Made by a program: the position numbers and the translations under genes. Below, piece after piece: positions 5,054 through 8,994 of a stretch of 8,994 nucleotides of DNA. Position 1 is the first letter of the stretch; each line of letters opens with the position of its first letter. Location: the NCBI GenBank assembly GCA_030540495.1, contig JAUNWC010000043.1, positions 1 through 8,994 of the forward strand, read 5' to 3'. The DNA comes from Bacteroidota bacterium (GTDB lineage Bacteria > Bacteroidota > Bacteroidia > Bacteroidales > P3). The notes below the pieces were generated by a model, which searched no databases, was not told where the DNA came from, and worked only from the letters and a program-made list of their open reading frames with translations.

Positions 5054-7093
5054 ATGAAAATGACAAAACTTTTACCCATAATGTTTTTTGCTTGTATGGG
5101 AACTTTGGCTGTCGGACAAGAAAATCTATCCTCAGGTATTAGGACAGAGAATCTTAACAAGTCTGTAAAACCAGCAGATGATTTTTATGAATATGCTTGT
5201 GGCGGTTGGATGAAAAACAACCCTTTGCCTGCAGCATATTCTCGTTTTGGCTCTTTTGACCAATTGGCAAAAGATAATAGCGAGAGAATAAATTCCATAC
5301 TTAACGACCTTTTGAAAAACAACTACGCAAAAGGCACTACTGAGCAGAAACTTGCCGATTTGTATAAAATGGCGATGGACTCTACAAAGAGAAACTCTGA
5401 AGGCGTTGCTCCGCTTATGCCTATAATCAAAGAGTTGGAGGCTTGCAAGACTAATGCTCAACTATTGGATTGGCAATTAAAATATGCTCCTAATGGTTTG
5501 CAAGAGTTTATGTATATGGGATTTAGTGCTGATGAAAAAGACTCTAAAAACAATATTCTTAACGTTTATCAAAGTGGTTTGACACTTGGACAAAAAGAAT
5601 ATTACTTGGATAATGATGCAAACACCACAGAAATAAGAGAGGCTTACAAGAAACATATTATTCGTATGTTTAAACTTTTTGGTTTCAAAGAAAAAGATGC
5701 TAAAAAGAAAATGCAAGCCATAATGAATGTGGAAACTGCTATTGCAAAAGTATCTCTTTCTCGTACAGAACTAAGAGACGTAGAGGCTAACTACAATAAA
5801 ATGACCTTAGCGGATTTTGAGAGCAAATACCCTAATGTTCCTTTGCGTAAAACAATGAATGCTATGGGAGTAAAGGATGCTTATATTCAAAATATGGTAG
5901 TAGGACAACCTTCCTTTGTAGCCGGAATAAATGAATTGTTATCAAAAATAAAACCAGAAGAATACAAGGCTTATTTGGAATGGGATGTTATTACCTCAGC
6001 GGCTTCTTATCTTAGTGATGAAATAGCAGAGGCTAATTTTGATTTCTTTGGTAAGACTCTTTCTGGTTCAAAAGAAATGCAACCAAGGTGGAGACGCTCT
6101 ACTTCTCAAGTCGAAAGACAAATGGGCGAGGCTTTGGGTAAAATGTATGCAGAGAAATATTTCCCTCAGTCTTCTAAGGAAAGAATGGCTAAACTTGTAA
6201 AAAACCTACAAATAGCATTAGCGGAAAGAATAAAAGCACAGGATTGGATGACTCCAGAGACAAAAATTGCCGCTTTGGAGAAATTACTTACTTTCTATGT
6301 TAAGATAGGTTATCCTGATACCTGGACAGATATGTCTGCATTGAATATAGACAACAGCAAATCTTATTATGAGAATATAATGGAGTGTAATCGTTTTTGG
6401 ACAAAAGATAATTTGGACAAAAAAGCCGGAAAACCTGTGGATATAGAAGAATGGCAAATGTATCCTCAAACAGTAAATGCTTATTACAATCCTACTACTA
6501 ACGAGATTTGTTTCCCTGCCGGCATATTGCAATATCCTTTCTTTGACCCTACGGCTGACGATGCTTTTAACTATGGAGCAATAGGAGTGGTAATAGGACA
6601 TGAAATGACACACGGCTTTGATGACCAAGGTTCACATTACGACAAAGATGGCAATATGACAGATTGGTGGGTAGAGTCTGATGTTGAGAATTTTAAGGTA
6701 AAAGGCAAACAATATGCAGAATTTTTCTCCAAAATAAAAGTTTTACCTGACCTTAACGCAAACGGACAACTAACCTTAGGAGAAAATTTGGCTGACCACG
6801 GCGGTTTGCAAGTTGCTTGGTATGCTTACAAAAATGCAACAAAAGCAAAGGAACTTCCAGTAATAGATGGCTTAACTGCTGACCAAAGATTTTTCCTTGC
6901 ATATGCAGGAGTTTGGGCAAGCAATATCACAGAGCAAGCCATAAGACAACAAACCAAATCTGACCCTCATTCTCTTGGACGTTGGAGGGTAAATGGAGCA
7001 TTGCCTCATATAGATATGTGGTATAAGGCTTTTGATGTACAACCATCAGATAAAATGTATATCAAACCAAGCGAACGTTTGAAACTTTGGTAA
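5054..7093 (+). CDS. M13-family (neprilysin/PepO-like) secreted zinc metallopeptidase
   Basis: This is a full-length (679 aa) gluzincin of peptidase family M13, which cleaves oligopeptides and small proteins, usually in the periplasm or at the cell surface. The zinc site is intact: HEMTH at 516-520 (ligands H516, H520; catalytic E517) and the third ligand E577 in GENLADHGGLQ, with D581. NAYY at 475-478 matches the substrate-backbone motif of neprilysin, 41 residues before HExxH as in that enzyme. H639 and R645 near the end correspond to neprilysin H711 and R717, and the protein ends in the family's terminal tryptophan (LKLW). The N-terminal M13 domain spans roughly 40-420 and begins DDFYEYACGGWMKNNPLP. 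A signal peptide covers about 1-21, cleaving after AVG; C14 leaves a weaker lipoprotein reading open. The gene stands alone between two strong terminators, so it is probably monocistronic, although no clear promoter is seen in the 33 nt before it. The pepO symbol is often used but is not certain here. Confidence 0.95.
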   Translation: MKMTKLLPIMFFACMGTLAVGQENLSSGIRTENLNKSVKPADDFYEYACGGWMKNNPLPAAYSRFGSFDQLAKDNSERINSILNDLLKNNYAKGTTEQKLADLYKMAMDSTKRNSEGVAPLMPIIKELEACKTNAQLLDWQLKYAPNGLQEFMYMGFSADEKDSKNNILNVYQSGLTLGQKEYYLDNDANTTEIREAYKKHIIRMFKLFGFKEKDAKKKMQAIMNVETAIAKVSLSRTELRDVEANYNKMTLADFESKYPNVPLRKTMNAMGVKDAYIQNMVVGQPSFVAGINELLSKIKPEEYKAYLEWDVITSAASYLSDEIAEANFDFFGKTLSGSKEMQPRWRRSTSQVERQMGEALGKMYAEKYFPQSSKERMAKLVKNLQIALAERIKAQDWMTPETKIAALEKLLTFYVKIGYPDTWTDMSALNIDNSKSYYENIMECNRFWTKDNLDKKAGKPVDIEEWQMYPQTVNAYYNPTTNEICFPAGILQYPFFDPTADDAFNYGAIGVVIGHEMTHGFDDQGSHYDKDGNMTDWWVESDVENFKVKGKQYAEFFSKIKVLPDLNANGQLTLGENLADHGGLQVAWYAYKNATKAKELPVIDGLTADQRFFLAYAGVWASNITEQAIRQQTKSDPHSLGRWRVNGALPHIDMWYKAFDVQPSDKMYIKPSERLKLW

Positions 7094-7103
7094 GAAAATA
7101 AAG

Positions 7104-7137
7104 AACACCTATGTAAAAAAAACATAGGTGTTTTTTT
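7104..7137 (+). terminator. Strong rho-independent terminator
   Basis: AACACCTATGT (7104-7114) and ACATAGGTGTT (7122-7132) form a perfect 11-bp stem around an all-A loop of seven bases, and the right arm runs into a seven-T tract (7131-7137). It begins 11 nt after the M13 peptidase stop codon and closes that transcript, insulating acetate kinase downstream. Confidence 0.92.
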
Positions 7138-7169
7138 AAAATAATATTAAAAAAAGAACGTTGTTATCA

Positions 7170-7184
7170 TAGATTTTCAATCTA
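7170..7184 (+). promoter_or_regulatory. Possible promoter/operator before ackA
   Basis: TAGATTTT (7170-7177) matches seven of eight positions of the Bacteroidetes -7 motif and lies 25 nt before the ackA ATG. The same bases form a small inverted repeat, TAGATT (7170-7175) and AATCTA (7179-7184), with a TTC centre, which could be an operator. No -33 TTTG is visible at the right distance. A promoter is expected here because a strong terminator lies just upstream, but this exact site is tentative. Confidence 0.3.
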
Positions 7185-7202
7185 AAAAATATATAGGATA
7201 TA

Positions 7203-8402
7203 ATGAAAATACTTGTTTTAAATTGTGGCAGTTCGTCCATAAAATATCAACTAATAGATATAATTGACGAAGAGTCCAAGTTGTTAGCCAAAGGTGTTTT
7301 GGAAAGAGTTGGCTCCGAAAAGGGAGAATTTACTCACAAGGCTAACGGAGAAAAACATTATGAGCAATTGCCTATTGCCAATCACAAAGAGGGTATCAAT
7401 ATAGTACTAAATGCTCTTGTGGATAGCAAACTCGGTGTGATAAAATCACTTGAAGAAATAGAGGCTTGCGGACATAGAGTAGCACACGGTGGCGAAAAAT
7501 TTACAGAAAGTGTCAGAGTTACCACTGAGGTAAAAGAGAGTATTAGACAACTTATACCTTTGGCACCTTTGCATACGCCGGGCAATCTTGCAGGTATAGA
7601 GGCAATGGAGGCTTTGCTTCCGAGCAAACCACAAGTGGCAGTTTTTGATACTTCTTTTCACCATACCATGCCTAAGGAAGCCTTTCTTTATGGTATTCCA
7701 TACGAATATTATGAAAAAGACAAAATACGTCGCTATGGTTTTCACGGGACTTCTCACCGCTATGTTGCTCCAAAAGCAGCCAAAATGGTTGGTATGGATA
7801 TAAACAACAGCAAAATTATTTCTTGTCATTTGGGAAGCGGTGCTTCTGTTTGTGCTATAAAAAACGGTAAAAGCATTGACACCTCCATGGGATTTACTCC
7901 TTTGGAAGGCTTAATAATGGGAACAAGAAGTGGCGATTTGGATGCTGGTGTTGTGCTTTACATTGCACAAAAAGAGGGCTGGAACTATGAGCAGGTAAAT
8001 ACCTTTTTGAATAAACAATGTGGTTTAAAAGGTTTGACTGGCGGAGTTGTAGATATGAGAGATATTATGGCAGCCAAACGCGAAGGTAAAGAGAAGGAAA
8101 GCAACGCCTTTGATGTTTTTGCTTATAGAGTAAAAAAATATATAGGTGCTTATGCTGCAGCAATGAATGGCGTGGATATTATATTATTTACCGGAGGCAT
8201 TGGAGAAAATGCTTGGTGGCAAAGACAAGCCATTTCCGAAGGTTTAGACTATTTGGGAGCAGAATTGGACAAAGAAGTCAATTCTCAAACCTCGGGAGTG
8301 GATGGTATTATATCCACTACAAATAGTAGAGTAAAGATTTTGGCTGTAACCACAGACGAGGAATACGTGATAGCAAAAGATACGTACGAACTTGCAAAAT
8401 AA
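7203..8402 (+). CDS. ackA: Acetate kinase
   Basis: AckA interconverts acetate plus ATP with acetyl phosphate plus ADP, the last step of fermentative acetate production. All signatures are present: LVLNCGSSSIKY (4-15, with N7), CGHRVAHGG (89-97, R92), H124 in LHTPGN, FDTSFHHTMP (148-157, D149), RYGFHGTSHRYV (177-188, H181), GTRSGDLD (240-247, R242), TGGIGENAWW (330-339) and TTDEE near 383-387. These align with the active-site residues of the Methanosarcina enzyme (N7, R91, H123, D148, H180, R241, E384). The length, 399 aa, is standard. The start is fixed by MKILVLNCGSSS; a weak AGGA sits 4 nt upstream. Unlike the common pta-ackA arrangement, no phosphotransacetylase gene is next to it in this window. 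Upstream lies a terminated peptidase gene, and downstream an acyltransferase gene starts at the very next base. Confidence 0.98.
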   Translation: MKILVLNCGSSSIKYQLIDIIDEESKLLAKGVLERVGSEKGEFTHKANGEKHYEQLPIANHKEGINIVLNALVDSKLGVIKSLEEIEACGHRVAHGGEKFTESVRVTTEVKESIRQLIPLAPLHTPGNLAGIEAMEALLPSKPQVAVFDTSFHHTMPKEAFLYGIPYEYYEKDKIRRYGFHGTSHRYVAPKAAKMVGMDINNSKIISCHLGSGASVCAIKNGKSIDTSMGFTPLEGLIMGTRSGDLDAGVVLYIAQKEGWNYEQVNTFLNKQCGLKGLTGGVVDMRDIMAAKREGKEKESNAFDVFAYRVKKYIGAYAAAMNGVDIILFTGGIGENAWWQRQAISEGLDYLGAELDKEVNSQTSGVDGIISTTNSRVKILAVTTDEEYVIAKDTYELAK

Positions 8403-8954
8403 ATGAAAATAATAGGAAAAATTATTCTAAAACTTGGCGGTTTTCATCTGCAATCTTCTTTTAGTGAGCAGATGAAAAACGCTGTTATCATAGAGGCCCC
8501 TCATACAAGTATGTGGGATTTTGTATGGGGAAGAGCAGGGCTTTGGGTCTTAGGTATCAAGTGCCATTTCTTAATAAAAAAGGAATTATTCTTCTTCCCA
8601 CTTAATTTTATATTAAGAGGTTTGGGAGCCGTTCCTGTTAATAGAGGCAAGGATGGTAAGGGCTTTTTTGACGAAATTATACATCAACTAAGGAGTAAAA
8701 AGAATTTTTCTTTAATTCTCACCCCTGAGGGAACAAGAAAAGCAAACCCAAATTGGAAAAAAGGTTATTATTTTATTGCTCAGCAAAGCGAAAAACCTAT
8801 ATTCTTGGCCTGGATAGATTACAAAAAAAAGACTTGCGGAGTAAATAAGGAGAATATGATAATTCCAAGTGGAAATTATAACGAAGATTTTGAAAAGATT
8901 AGGGAGTTTTATAAAAACATTAATGCTAAACACCCACAACAGTTTAAAATATAA
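8403..8954 (+). CDS. PlsC-like lysophospholipid/glycerol-phosphate acyltransferase
   Basis: This is a compact (183 aa) member of the PlsC/LPLAT superfamily, which moves acyl chains onto lysophospholipids or related acceptors at the inner membrane. The catalytic HX4D motif is intact at 34-39 (HTSMWD). GAVPVNRG at 75-82 matches the glycerol-phosphate-binding block and TPEGTRK at 107-113 the third block (E109, G110). It lacks the long N-terminal membrane helix of classical PlsC (~240 aa); only a short hydrophobic/amphipathic start (MKIIGKIILKLGGF) and the hydrophobic patch around LFFFPLNFI are present, so it is probably peripheral. Short forms like this are common in Bacteroidota. The stop codon of ackA (8400-8402) directly abuts this ATG, so co-transcription and translational coupling are likely. 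The exact acceptor is unknown; plsC as a strict name would be over-precise. Confidence 0.88.
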   Translation: MKIIGKIILKLGGFHLQSSFSEQMKNAVIIEAPHTSMWDFVWGRAGLWVLGIKCHFLIKKELFFFPLNFILRGLGAVPVNRGKDGKGFFDEIIHQLRSKKNFSLILTPEGTRKANPNWKKGYYFIAQQSEKPIFLAWIDYKKKTCGVNKENMIIPSGNYNEDFEKIREFYKNINAKHPQQFKI

Positions 8955-8994
8955 AAACACGTAACTATTTGTTAAATACTTTTTCTATGTATAA

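Noticed and set aside
7446..7829. 127-codon minus-strand frame inside ackA
   Set aside because: Antisense to conserved acetate kinase motifs, with no known domain or plausible promoter; best explained by the codon use of ackA.
1..8994. Novel defence system, mobile element, CRISPR array or RNA gene
   Set aside because: Every substantial forward frame belongs to a recognised housekeeping or envelope family or is a plain TPR protein. No transposase, integrase, spaced repeat array, tRNA-like fold or riboswitch-like leader was seen.

Overview
The window looks like an ordinary chromosomal stretch of a low-GC Bacteroidota (probably Bacteroidales) genome. The evidence is the protein set (a Bacteroidetes-type TrmB and a short PlsC-like acyltransferase), A/T-rich leaders with no convincing Shine-Dalgarno sequences, and matches to the Bacteroidetes sigma-factor -7 motif TAnnTTTG upstream of some genes. 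All ten genes lie on the + strand. No tRNA, rRNA, CRISPR array, insertion sequence, phage or toxin/antitoxin gene is visible. The species cannot be named from this sequence.

Layout. Positions 1-313 hold no convincing gene, but carry short direct and inverted repeats at the left edge, a 19-bp palindrome, a small hairpin and a probable promoter. Positions 314-3836 form a tightly packed six-gene run with gaps of 12-21 nt: ruvX, def, a small TPR lipoprotein, a 5-formyl-THF cyclo-ligase gene, tsaB and trmB. After an 84-nt gap come a secreted eight-repeat TPR protein (3921-4955) and a strong intrinsic terminator. Next is an M13 (neprilysin/PepO-like) secreted zinc peptidase (5054-7093), closed by a second strong terminator. 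The window ends with acetate kinase (7203-8402), followed with zero spacing by a small PlsC-like acyltransferase (8403-8954).

How the genes fit together. The first cluster is mostly translation and genome upkeep. Def removes the formyl group from new proteins. The cyclo-ligase returns 5-formyl-THF to the folate pool that supplies formyl donors. TsaB and TrmB serve tRNA modification (t6A37 and m7G46), and RuvX is a Holliday-junction resolvase-family/rRNA-processing nuclease. The middle genes encode cell-envelope or periplasmic proteins. The last pair joins acetyl-phosphate/ATP metabolism to a probable phospholipid acyltransferase.

I found no convincing new biological system. The points most worth a second look are acetate kinase without an adjacent pta but abutting an acyltransferase, a Pro-to-Cys change beside the conserved DP of TrmB, the repeat cluster at the left edge, and a 12-bp promoter-like word shared by two gene leaders.
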